Shown here in pieces: positions 32,070-43,120 of a stretch of 64,000 bases of DNA. Every line of letters starts with the position of its first letter. Position 1 is the stretch's first letter. The position numbers were made by a program, and so were the translations under genes. The notes under the pieces are model-generated. The model did no database searches and had not been told where the DNA came from. It saw only the letters and a program-made list of their open reading frames with translations. The stretch spans positions 291,747 to 355,746 of the forward strand of contig JAMPHP010000001.1 of NCBI GenBank assembly GCA_023663365.1, in the 5' to 3' direction. The stretch comes from Muribaculaceae bacterium (GTDB taxonomy: Bacteria; Bacteroidota; Bacteroidia; Bacteroidales; Muribaculaceae).

Positions 32070-33104
32070 ATGTTTGAAAGCATCGACATACACGGCTACC
32101 GCGGAATAGCGAACACCCGGATTGAAGATTTTGAGCGCGTCAACCTTTTCTTCGGAAAAAACAACTGCGGAAAATCCACCCTTCTGGAGGCGATTTTTAT
32201 GCTCACCGGACAGTCAAATCCCACACTGCCGGTAGCGATAAACAGCACCCGCGGACAGATGGGCGTATCGGAGCAGTCGCTCGAACTCCTCTTCCATAGG
32301 CCCGGCAACTGCCGGGAATTCACAATCGAAGCGTCGGGAAGAGAGAACCGCCGGCTCAAAGTGCGCATGGTGCGTCAGCTCAGCACACAGATTGAAATCA
32401 GCAAAATAGCAGGCGCCCCAAATTCAGCACCCGACTTCGCCTATGGCCTCGAGCTCGAGTACAGCCGAGGCAACGATGAAGCGGCGTATAAGTCGTCGCT
32501 CCTTATCGATGCCGACAACAACGGGCACCGCAACATATCTCCCGACTACACCGAGACAATCGTTTCACGCTTCGTGTCATCGCGCCTGCCCTCGCAAATA
32601 GAGAGCGAGCTGTATGCCGAGATTATCAAGAACAAAGAAGAAGAGGAAATCTACGAGATTATGCGCATCGTAGAGCCGCGCCTGCTCGACATACAGCTGG
32701 TGGGCAAAGACTTCTACGTCAACCTCGGCGATGAATGCAGGCTGCCCGTCTATGTGATGGGCGACGGATTTATGAAAGTGCTCGAACTGATTCTCGCAAT
32801 ATACTACAGCAGCAATGGCATAGTAGTGGTCGACGAGGCCGACACCGGCATCCATTTCTCAATCATGCCGAAATTGTGGGAAGCAATCTTCACCACTTGC
32901 CGAAAACGAAGCGTACAACTTTTTGCCTCAACTCACAGCCTCGACTTCATCCAAGCCCTCGTAAAGGCTTGCCACAACAAGACTTGCAGCAGCGAAGTAG
33001 CAGCATACAAGCTAATCCGAAAGCCTGCCGACGCTATCGCTGCAGTAAGATACTCGGGTCAACAACTTGCCTATAGTGTGACTCAGGAAATAGAGATGCG
33101 ATGA
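32070..33104 (+). CDS. OLD-like AAA/ABC-type ATPase (AAA_15/AAA_21 group)
   Basis: 344-residue ATPase without a fused nuclease domain. Walker A is GKNNCGKST (about 30-38), preceded by the family-typical IDIHGYRGIANTRIEDFERVNLFFG region. A signature-like region GDGFMKVLELILAIY (about 230) is followed by Walker B GIVVVDEADTGIHF (about 250) and the switch histidine in LFASTHSLDF (about 290). It belongs with OLD-type SMC/ABC ATPases, many of which power antiphage nucleases. Its stop overlaps the start of the next gene by four bases (ATGA at 33101), so the two are coupled. The codon use looks less GC-biased than in polA, suggesting transfer. 36 bases follow polA, and no promoter was seen. Confidence 0.85.
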   Translation: MFESIDIHGYRGIANTRIEDFERVNLFFGKNNCGKSTLLEAIFMLTGQSNPTLPVAINSTRGQMGVSEQSLELLFHRPGNCREFTIEASGRENRRLKVRMVRQLSTQIEISKIAGAPNSAPDFAYGLELEYSRGNDEAAYKSSLLIDADNNGHRNISPDYTETIVSRFVSSRLPSQIESELYAEIIKNKEEEEIYEIMRIVEPRLLDIQLVGKDFYVNLGDECRLPVYVMGDGFMKVLELILAIYYSSNGIVVVDEADTGIHFSIMPKLWEAIFTTCRKRSVQLFASTHSLDFIQALVKACHNKTCSSEVAAYKLIRKPADAIAAVRYSGQQLAYSVTQEIEMR

Positions 33105-33718
33105 CAGGAATATATCTCGAGACCGGGCACAAGAACACGCCCGAGCACGTCTTTATATCCACCCTAATGAAGCGACTCGGCTTCAGTGCCGGTGTGCACT
33201 ATGAGATTGTGAATGTAGGAGGCAAGGATAATCTTGTCAATGCCGCCAACAGTATGCTCGCCCGACAGCTGCAGGGCGATAAAAATCTTATCATCTTCGA
33301 TGCCGACTCAGCTGCCAATGGCGGTGGCTACCAAATGCGGAAAGCGATTATTGCCGCCACTCTGGCGAGCCTGAATATCGATGCCGATGTTTTTCTCTTT
33401 CCCGACAACGGCTCCGACGGCGATTTCGAGACACTTCTCGAGCGTATAGCGCGCAAAGATCTCCATCAGCTTTTCTTCGATTGCTTCGGCGATTTTGAAT
33501 GTTGTGTGCAGCCCCGCTATCTTGCTCCAAACAGGAAAGGGAAGCTCCACACTTACGTCAACGCGCAGCCGTGGCTTTCAACAGCCGAGCGAAACGGACT
33601 CGGCAAAGGTCAATGGTTGTTCGAGAACGACAATCTTTGGGATTTGCAATCCGCAGCCCTCGAGCCGCTCAAGGCTTTTATCATCGAGAATATTGGCGTG
33701 ATAAACAAGCAGGCATGA
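33101..33718 (+). CDS. DUF3226 protein (TOPRIM-like), putative effector partner of the ATPase
   Basis: 205 residues. The layout matches the DUF3226 group related to TOPRIM nucleases: an N-terminal acidic residue in NTPEHVFISTLMKRLGF, the DxD motif in LIIFDADSA (about 67), the FLFPDNGSDGDFETLLERIA segment (about 98) with a conserved Glu, and a basic C-terminal half (RKGKLHTYVNAQPWL). TOPRIM folds bind Mg2+ through a Glu and a DxD, as seen here. Together with the coupled ATPase the arrangement resembles two-gene OLD/PARIS-type defence units in which ATPase and TOPRIM are separate proteins. The nuclease role is inference. It overlaps DUF1919 by four bases. Confidence 0.75.
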   Translation: MTGIYLETGHKNTPEHVFISTLMKRLGFSAGVHYEIVNVGGKDNLVNAANSMLARQLQGDKNLIIFDADSAANGGGYQMRKAIIAATLASLNIDADVFLFPDNGSDGDFETLLERIARKDLHQLFFDCFGDFECCVQPRYLAPNRKGKLHTYVNAQPWLSTAERNGLGKGQWLFENDNLWDLQSAALEPLKAFIIENIGVINKQA

Positions 33719-34392
33719 ATATATTCAAGAAATTGGATGCGTGGCGCCATAGCAAAAGCCGGCAGATGAAGAGGCGCAAGCGGCTGGCCGAGGCTGAGGC
33801 TCTGGCGGAGTATTTCGGCGAGGGTTTCTGCGTGATCAGCAACAACTGCTTCGGCGGGCGCCTTTACCAGGACCTTGAGCTGCCCTACGGTACGCCTACG
33901 GCGGGGATGTTTATCATCATGGCCGACTTCATTGAGTTCTGCAAGCATCTGCCGCACTATCTGCGTGAGGCCGAGCTCACTTTCGTGCCCGACAGCAAGT
34001 GGGAGCACATACGCCAGCGCAGGCGCGACGAAAATCTCAGCTATCCCATCGGACTGCTCGACGGCAAGGTTGAGCTGCACTTCCTGCACTACGCCTCCGA
34101 AGAGGAAGCCCGCAGCAAATGGCTGCGGCGCGCCGCACGCGTCGACTTCGACAAGGTGGTGGTGGCCGGCCTGCAGATCTACGGTGTGAGCGATGCCGAC
34201 TACCGCGACTTCGAGACCATTCCCTACTCCCGAAAATACTTCTTCACCACAGCTCAGCACGAAGGCTGCCCCTCGGAGATCGTGCTTCCCACCGACGGAC
34301 CCGACACCGTGGGCGACGGTATGCGCCACACAAAGCGCTTCTACCGTGCATGGCTCGAGCACATAGGCTGCGGCTCAGGCACGGAGGCGTAG
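33715..34392 (+). CDS. DUF1919 protein (exopolysaccharide-type acyl/sugar-modifying family)
   Basis: 225 residues beginning MNIFKKLDAWRHSKSRQMKRRKR, then CVISNNCFGGRLYQDLELPYGTPT, FIEFCKHLPHYL and YPIGLLDGKVELHFLHY, a pattern I recognise as DUF1919, a family found in capsular/exopolysaccharide gene sets with no established activity. The ATG at 33715 overlaps the stop of the DUF3226 gene (ATGA), so it is coupled to the two defence-like genes. Its base composition returns to the GC-rich style of the host, which suggests the upstream pair was inserted in front of it. The gene converges with and overlaps the permease gene by 18 bases. Confidence 0.8.
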   Translation: MNIFKKLDAWRHSKSRQMKRRKRLAEAEALAEYFGEGFCVISNNCFGGRLYQDLELPYGTPTAGMFIIMADFIEFCKHLPHYLREAELTFVPDSKWEHIRQRRRDENLSYPIGLLDGKVELHFLHYASEEEARSKWLRRAARVDFDKVVVAGLQIYGVSDADYRDFETIPYSRKYFFTTAQHEGCPSEIVLPTDGPDTVGDGMRHTKRFYRAWLEHIGCGSGTEA

Positions 34393-35184
34393 GGCCACAA
34401 AAAGTTTGGAAAGGATAAACAGCGCCGCCAGAATAAGCACTATCAGGGCGGAGCAGGGCACATCGGCCACCGTGGATAGGAAAAGTCCTGCAAGCGAGGC
34501 CGTAAGCGATATTCCGGCCGAGGCCAATGCCACCGGCATGAAACGCCGGCAGTAGACTTCGGCAGTGATCATCGGCAGCGAGAGCATCGACATAAGCAGC
34601 ATAATGCCCACCAGACGTATTGTAAGCACTATACAGAGCGCCACGAGCACCGTCATGGTATAGGAGACCATCCGCACGGGCAAGCCGCTCACAGCGGCGA
34701 AATCGCGGTCGAAGGCCACGGCTACTATCGTGCGCCGCTTCCATGCGAAGAAGAGGGCCAGCACAAGGGCATAAGCGGCGAAAGTCCACAGGTCGGAGGC
34801 CGACACCGTGAGGATATTGCCGAAGAGAAAAGCATTCAGCTCGGGCACATAGCCCGGGGTCATGAACACGAAGAGCACACCCAAAGCCATGCCGAGCGCC
34901 CATACCACGGCAATTGCCGAATCTTCGCGCAGGCTGAAGCGCTTCGAAAGTACCTCAACGCCTACCGACGAGCCCACGGCAAAGAGAGCGGCCATAGCCA
35001 CGGGGCTGATGCCGAGGAAGTAGCCGAGACCGAGACCGCCGAAGCAGGCGTGAGTCACACCGCCCGAGATCGCCACCATGCGGCGGCTGATGATATATGT
35101 GCCTATCACCGCCGAGCACACGCTCAGCAGAAGCACCGCCACAATGGCGCGGATAAAAAAGTCATATTCAAGATACTGCAACAT
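34375..35184 (-). CDS. Metal ABC transporter permease (ZnuB/MntB type)
   Basis: Inner-membrane permease of 269 residues with about eight hydrophobic helices. Family landmarks are ISRRMVAISGGVTHACFGGLGLGYFLG near the N-terminus (pieces SGGVTHACFGG) and DRDFAAVSGLP and LLMSMLSLPMITAEV in the C-terminal half. Such permeases import Zn2+, Mn2+ or Fe2+ with an ATPase and a binding protein; neither partner gene is in the window. The ATG at 35184 starts MLQYLEYDFF; its first codons overlap the end of the upstream gene by 17 bases. It is likely expressed with that gene and aroA. The metal is unknown. Confidence 0.92.
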   Translation of the reverse strand: MLQYLEYDFFIRAIVAVLLLSVCSAVIGTYIISRRMVAISGGVTHACFGGLGLGYFLGISPVAMAALFAVGSSVGVEVLSKRFSLREDSAIAVVWALGMALGVLFVFMTPGYVPELNAFLFGNILTVSASDLWTFAAYALVLALFFAWKRRTIVAVAFDRDFAAVSGLPVRMVSYTMTVLVALCIVLTIRLVGIMLLMSMLSLPMITAEVYCRRFMPVALASAGISLTASLAGLFLSTVADVPCSALIVLILAALFILSKLFVALRLRA

Positions 35185-35602
35185 CGCTACGTGTTTTTGC
35201 CGCGCGGGCTTCAGCCACAATGAGCAGGAGCTCGTCGCGGACATCGGCGGGGAGAGCTATCTGCCTAAGCTGCAGCGAGCGCGCCCATCCGGCAATGTCG
35301 TCGGGGCGCATGGAGAGCAGAATATCGCGGAACTCCTCGACCTCCGCATCAGCGTAATCGGCGGCTCCGCGCCCGGCGAAGCGGTCGAGCTCCTCATCGT
35401 CGTAGTACTCTATTGTGGGCGACACCGAAGCCAGCAGCGAATCCTTCTCGCATGTGACGTGCATACCGCAGCACTCCTCGGCCGGCTCTGCGGCCTCGGG
35501 CTCGGGGTCGGCTTCGACACGGCGCTGATGCAGGCGATGCTCTGTGTAGAGTATCGCGCCTACGGCCACGAGCACGAGAAGGAGGATTAGCGCCACTATC
35601 AT
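35168..35602 (-). CDS. Hypothetical membrane-anchored protein with a CCGMHVTCEK motif
   Basis: 144 residues: an N-terminal hydrophobic helix (VALILLLVLVAVGAILY), an acidic Pro/Glu linker, then ECCGMHVTCEKDSLL with three cysteines and a histidine, followed by IEYYDDEELDRFAGR and a helical C-terminus. I believe this is a conserved Bacteroidota protein that travels with aroA and the metal permease, but I cannot name a function. The Cys/His cluster next to a metal permease suggests metal binding or delivery (inference). It overlaps the permease gene and lies 3 bases after aroA. Confidence 0.75.
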   Translation of the reverse strand: MIVALILLLVLVAVGAILYTEHRLHQRRVEADPEPEAAEPAEECCGMHVTCEKDSLLASVSPTIEYYDDEELDRFAGRGAADYADAEVEEFRDILLSMRPDDIAGWARSLQLRQIALPADVRDELLLIVAEARAAKTRSDVAVS

Positions 35603-35605
35603 GAT

Positions 35606-36853
35606 TTATTCACTTACTTCTTCAAGGACAAAACCGGCGGCTGCAAGCTGCTCCCAAAAGGCCGGGTAGGACTTCGAGACCACCTCGACGTCGCGCACCA
35701 CAATTCCTGGCACAAACACAGCCACCGGCGCAAGGGCCATGGCCATGCGGTGGTCGCCGTAAGTATCGAACTCGGGCAGCGTCTGCACGGGCACGCGGCG
35801 GCCATCCCAGCTCAGTACTGTGCCGTAGCCCTCGACTTCGAGCAGGCATCCTATTTTTGCCATCTCGGCGGTGAGAGCGGCCATACGGTCGCACTCCTTA
35901 TGGTGAAGAGCACCAAGGCCGGTGAGCCTGAACGGTATACCCGCCAGGCAGCAGGTCACCACAAGCGCCGGCACGGCATCGGGCATATCGCAGAGGTCGG
36001 CATCGAGGGAGTTGTAGAGGTCGGGGGTAGCCGAGAGCTCGGCACCTTCATCGGTGTATTCGGAAAGTACGCCAAGGCGCTCGAAGAGGGCTGCCGCCTC
36101 ACGGTCGCCTTGGATCGACGAGGCGTAGGTGAGCCCCGGAAGAGTGACCCAACCGGCTGTCAATGCCGCTATCTCATACCAGAAAGCGGCGGCGCTCCAG
36201 TCGGGTTCGCCATCGTCGGAGGGCTTGAGCGGGGCAGGGCAGTCAACCTCCACCTTGTCGCGGTCAAGGTCGACCACGGCACCGCGGGCCTGCATCATGG
36301 CGGCAGTCATGCGTATATACGGCATGGACTGAACCGTGCCGAGCAGCCTGATGGTGAGCGGAGCATCGAGCAGTGGCGCTGTCATCATCAGCGCCGACAC
36401 ATACTGCGAGCTCTCCGAGGCATCGATATCCACCGAACCGCCCGACAGCTTGCGCCCGCGTATGCGGAGCGGGGGGAAGCCCTCCTTGCCCTCATAGCTT
36501 ATCTCGGCACCGAGCAGGCGCAGCACGTGCACCAGCGGCCCCACGGGGCGCTCAAGCATTCGCGCATCGCCGGTGAGCACACAGTGGGCTCCCGGAGTGG
36601 CCGCACACAGTGCCGTGAGAAAGCGCATGGCAGTGCCGGCCGGGCCGACGTCGATAGCGGAGCCATCGGCAGGCAGCCCTGCGGCGAGGATGGCGGCTAT
36701 GGTGGAGCAGTCGTCGCAAGGCTGCGCCGCTGCATCGGGCACCTTGCCGGCCATATAGTCGAGGATGAGCGCCCGTGCAGCTATGCTCTTGCTTGGAGGC
36801 AGCTGCACGGTGGTCTCAAGAATTTCTTCGGGCGGAAATATACGGTAATTCAT
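35606..36853 (-). CDS. aroA: 3-phosphoshikimate 1-carboxyvinyltransferase AroA (EPSP synthase)
   Basis: Sixth step of the shikimate pathway: joins phosphoenolpyruvate to shikimate 3-phosphate. The 415-residue product shows LPPSKSIAARALIL near the N-terminus, DVGPAGTAMRFLTAL, ASESSQYVSALMM and the C-terminal EFDTYGDHRMAMALAP. These fit the inverse-alpha/beta-barrel fold, though the PSKS and LGNAGTAMR cores are somewhat divergent, as in other Bacteroidales. The ATG at 36853 was chosen over a TTG at 36859 that overlaps the upstream stop. It follows the PatB-type gene by 2 bases, so the two probably share a transcript. Confidence 0.93.
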   Translation of the reverse strand: MNYRIFPPEEILETTVQLPPSKSIAARALILDYMAGKVPDAAAQPCDDCSTIAAILAAGLPADGSAIDVGPAGTAMRFLTALCAATPGAHCVLTGDARMLERPVGPLVHVLRLLGAEISYEGKEGFPPLRIRGRKLSGGSVDIDASESSQYVSALMMTAPLLDAPLTIRLLGTVQSMPYIRMTAAMMQARGAVVDLDRDKVEVDCPAPLKPSDDGEPDWSAAAFWYEIAALTAGWVTLPGLTYASSIQGDREAAALFERLGVLSEYTDEGAELSATPDLYNSLDADLCDMPDAVPALVVTCCLAGIPFRLTGLGALHHKECDRMAALTAEMAKIGCLLEVEGYGTVLSWDGRRVPVQTLPEFDTYGDHRMAMALAPVAVFVPGIVVRDVEVVSKSYPAFWEQLAAAGFVLEEVSE

Positions 36854-36855
36854 AA

Positions 36856-38046
36856 TCAATTCATCGCTTCACGGCACACGCCGCACACGGCAGCGCGAAG
36901 GCTGTCGAGAGCCGCGGCGAGCACACATCGAGGAGTGCCCACGTTGAGGCGCGCGAAGCCTGCACCCTGAGTGCCGAAAGTAGAGCCGTCGTTGAGGGCC
37001 AGATGAGCCTTGTCGAGCAGCAGGTCCATGATTTCGCGCTGGCACATGTGGAGCTCGCGGAAGTCGAGCCACAGCAGGAACGATGCCTGCGGGCGCACCA
37101 CCTTCAGTCCGGGGATATTGCGCCTGCAGTAGTCAATCACGAAGTCGATGTTGGCCTGCACATAGCCGAGCATCTCGTCGAGCCAGGCCTCGCCGTTGTT
37201 GTAGGCGGCTTCGGCACCGATGGTGCTTATCATCACGGGCGAGTTAAATTCGTTCACCTCAAGCCAGGCGTAGAATGGGTCGCGCAGCTCGGGGTTCTTC
37301 ACCACCATCCACGAGCTCACCAGGCCGGGGATGTTGAAGGTCTTCGACGGCGCACCGAGCATCACACCCACAGCACGGGCATCCTCACCGGCAGCAAGGA
37401 AGGGGATGTGGCTGCGGCCATCGAGCATGAGGTCGCCGTGGATTTCGTCGCTCACCACCACCATGCCGGCCTTGCGGCAGATGGCAGCCAGGCGTGCCAG
37501 AGTAGGCTTATCCCACTGTATGCCTATGGGGTTGTGAGGATTGCAAAGGATGAGCATACGCGGCTTCTCGGCAGCCACTATCTGCTCGAGCCCGTCGAGG
37601 TCCATGCGGTAGTTCTCGCCGTCGAAAATCAGCGGGTTCTCAATCAGGCGACGACCGTTGCCTTCCACCACAGTGCGGAAAGGAGTGTAGACCGGCGGTT
37701 GAATCACCACACCGTCGCCTCGCGAAGTGAAGTAGTTGAGCGATAGCGCAATGCCCTTCACCACACCCGGAATGAAGCAGAGCTCCTCGCGAGCGATGCC
37801 GAAGGAGTGGCGGCGAAGGTTCCAGTCGATGATCGACTGCCAATAGCTGTCGGAAGCCTCCGAGTATCCGAGCACAGGGTGCTGAAGGCGCTTGAGCAGA
37901 GCCTCCGTGATCTGCGGGCACACGGCAAAATCGAGGTCGGCAATCCAGAGGGGAGTGAGATCATGACGCCCGAACACACGGTCGAGGCGGTCAATTTTGA
38001 CGGCGGCGGTGCCGCTGCGGTCGATTACGTTGTCGAAGTTGTACAT
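36856..38046 (-). CDS. PatB/MalY-type PLP-dependent lyase or aminotransferase
   Basis: Fold-type I PLP enzyme of 396 residues. The N-terminus MYNFDNVIDRSGTAAVKID and LTPLWIADLDFAVCP are typical of the MalY/PatB cystathionine beta-lyase group. The PLP lysine lies in LGAPSKTFNIPGL (about 238), with the phosphate/pyridine ligands in CNPHNPIG (about 168) and VVSDEIHGDL (about 200). Such enzymes cleave cystathionine to homocysteine or act as aminotransferases; the exact reaction is not decidable. It is the first gene of a minus-strand unit running into aroA. The secA terminator lies just upstream. Confidence 0.92.
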   Translation of the reverse strand: MYNFDNVIDRSGTAAVKIDRLDRVFGRHDLTPLWIADLDFAVCPQITEALLKRLQHPVLGYSEASDSYWQSIIDWNLRRHSFGIAREELCFIPGVVKGIALSLNYFTSRGDGVVIQPPVYTPFRTVVEGNGRRLIENPLIFDGENYRMDLDGLEQIVAAEKPRMLILCNPHNPIGIQWDKPTLARLAAICRKAGMVVVSDEIHGDLMLDGRSHIPFLAAGEDARAVGVMLGAPSKTFNIPGLVSSWMVVKNPELRDPFYAWLEVNEFNSPVMISTIGAEAAYNNGEAWLDEMLGYVQANIDFVIDYCRRNIPGLKVVRPQASFLLWLDFRELHMCQREIMDLLLDKAHLALNDGSTFGTQGAGFARLNVGTPRCVLAAALDSLRAAVCGVCREAMN

Positions 38047-38060
38047 GGTGATTTCAGGTT

Positions 38061-38103
38061 AAAAAAAGAGAAGCTAAAGTAGCTGTAAGAAGCTACTTTA
38101 GCT
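38061..38103 (-). terminator. Intrinsic terminator of secA
   Basis: Read on the minus strand, a 13-bp perfect stem (AGCTAAAGTAGCT pairing with AGCTACTTTAGCT, plus-strand positions 38072-38084 and 38091-38103) with a six-base loop is followed by CTCTTTTTTT. It lies 8 bases after the secA stop. Confidence 0.9.
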
Positions 38104-38110
38104 AAACGAT

Positions 38111-41455
<3,345 letters not shown>

Positions 41456-41494
41456 ATATAATGATTTCTGTTTATTCGGGTGATGATTATACGC

Positions 41495-43120
41495 TTACTT
41501 ACGGGTGAGGGAGAGGGCGGGAGCCGATGCACCGTTGGGTGAGCGTATGCGCAGGATGCTGCACACGGTGGGAGCTATCGAGCGGACGTCGACAGGCGTG
41601 CCTATGGTCTGCGAGGCTATGCCGGGTGCCATGATGAACACCGGCGCTGTGGTGCCCGCTATGCGCTCCACCATGGAGACGTGCGACTCGGCGGGGGCGA
41701 CGTTGAAATCGTCGACTATCTCGAAGCCGGGAGCCACCGACACCAGCAGATCGCCGGTGGTGGCTGCGTGAGTGTTGCGTCGGAGTGCCTCTGGCTGCTC
41801 TCCTGCGCGGCCGTCGATCACGTCGTCGATGGTGTGCACGCGGTCCACACCCGTCATCTTGGCAAGGAATGTGGCAGCCTTGGCCCTTACTTCGCGCTCA
41901 TCGAGGGAGCGCTCTTTCAGGAGCTTGCGGTTGAGGTAGAAAGAGCCGCGGTGGTAGGCCGACACATAGTCGCCGTTGCCATACACGGCCATGAGGTATA
42001 TGTTGAGGAGGGAGATTGCTTTGCGTGTGGAAAATTCGCCGAAGGGTATGCCCCACTGCTCGTCGTCGCGGCGGCTCTGCCTGCGCGGCGGTGTGGCGGC
42101 AAGCACTATCACGGTGTTGTCGAGGCCTACACGGCGGTCGATGTCGTTGAAGAGCTGCTCAAGGCCTGCATCGAGCTTGATGTAGGCATCCATAAGCTCC
42201 ACGCGGTTGTCGGTGCCCTTGCCATAGGTAAAGGGCTTGAGCGAGTAGCCGAGGCTGAGCACATCGGTCACGCCTTCGTGGGCTCCTACGCGGAGTGTGG
42301 AGAGCAGGTCGGAGGCCACGGTGCCGACCTCGCGGTTGACCAGCGGGGAGGCCGCAAACATGTCGAGGCGCATGCTGTTGGCACGCGGGAACACGTAGCG
42401 GAATGGGTAGCGCCGCAGATGGTCGGGGACGGCAGGGTAGAGCTCAGGGGCGAGCGAAGGTGTCCACGACATTGTGTCGAGGCGCATCGCCAGCGGGGTG
42501 GTGCGGTTGCGCGTAGCCACGGCCACGGGCATCTCCTTGTAGTAGGTCGACGAAGCCCAGTTGCCGGTCTTGTGGTCGAGCCACAGTGCGGCATTGGCGG
42601 CATGGCCTGCCATAGCCAGAGCCGTATAGTGGTCGGGAGCGGCGGCATACACCACATTTGTGCCACCGGCGGCAATACGCGCCTCATCGGCGATGGTGCT
42701 CACCCGCAGGGCAGCAGGCGAGTAGGTGGCCGAGGTAAAGTTGCCGAGCACACTGCGGTCGGAGTAGGTGGCCTCGGGGCGCATGGCCTCGAGGTTGTAG
42801 CGCGAAGCAGCCCCCACGCCGCTTGTCGAGGGCGATGCGCCCGTCATCAAGGTTGCGGCAGCGGCAGCGACATCGAGGCCGGGGCCATAGTCGGCATGGC
42901 TTATGATGGCAGCGTCACGCTCAAGGCGGCGGAAACCGCCCTCAGTGAAGCGCTCACGCAGCAGGTCGAGGTAGTCGGCATCGAGGCCGTCGACCATCAC
43001 CGTGAGCAGAAGGCGTGCCTGCGCAGGCTCAGCGGCCGCGGCACCAAGTGCAGCGACACTCGCCACCAAGGCAAGGAAGAGCCGGGGCATAGAGGGGGAC
43101 AGCGCAAGCAGTTTTTTCAT
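41495..43120 (-). CDS. Alkaline-phosphatase-superfamily protein, probably catalytically altered
   Basis: 541 residues with a signal peptide (LFLALVASVAALGAAAAEPA). It has the overall PafA/NPP-like fold: VMVDGLDADYLDLL (first metal Asp), ATLMTGASPSTSGV, and the later YIKLDAGLEQLFNDIDRRVGLDNTVIVLAAT. The catalytic elements of PafA-type enzymes are absent. The nucleophile region TxTxPxHAT reads LDVAAAAAT, and the ADHG metal motif after VIVLAA reads TPPRR. I believe a clade of Bacteroidales proteins shares these changes, so it may be a conserved non-phosphatase. It overlaps the DUF4105 gene by four bases (ATGA), so the two are translationally coupled. Confidence 0.75.
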   Translation of the reverse strand: MKKLLALSPSMPRLFLALVASVAALGAAAAEPAQARLLLTVMVDGLDADYLDLLRERFTEGGFRRLERDAAIISHADYGPGLDVAAAAATLMTGASPSTSGVGAASRYNLEAMRPEATYSDRSVLGNFTSATYSPAALRVSTIADEARIAAGGTNVVYAAAPDHYTALAMAGHAANAALWLDHKTGNWASSTYYKEMPVAVATRNRTTPLAMRLDTMSWTPSLAPELYPAVPDHLRRYPFRYVFPRANSMRLDMFAASPLVNREVGTVASDLLSTLRVGAHEGVTDVLSLGYSLKPFTYGKGTDNRVELMDAYIKLDAGLEQLFNDIDRRVGLDNTVIVLAATPPRRQSRRDDEQWGIPFGEFSTRKAISLLNIYLMAVYGNGDYVSAYHRGSFYLNRKLLKERSLDEREVRAKAATFLAKMTGVDRVHTIDDVIDGRAGEQPEALRRNTHAATTGDLLVSVAPGFEIVDDFNVAPAESHVSMVERIAGTTAPVFIMAPGIASQTIGTPVDVRSIAPTVCSILRIRSPNGASAPALSLTRK

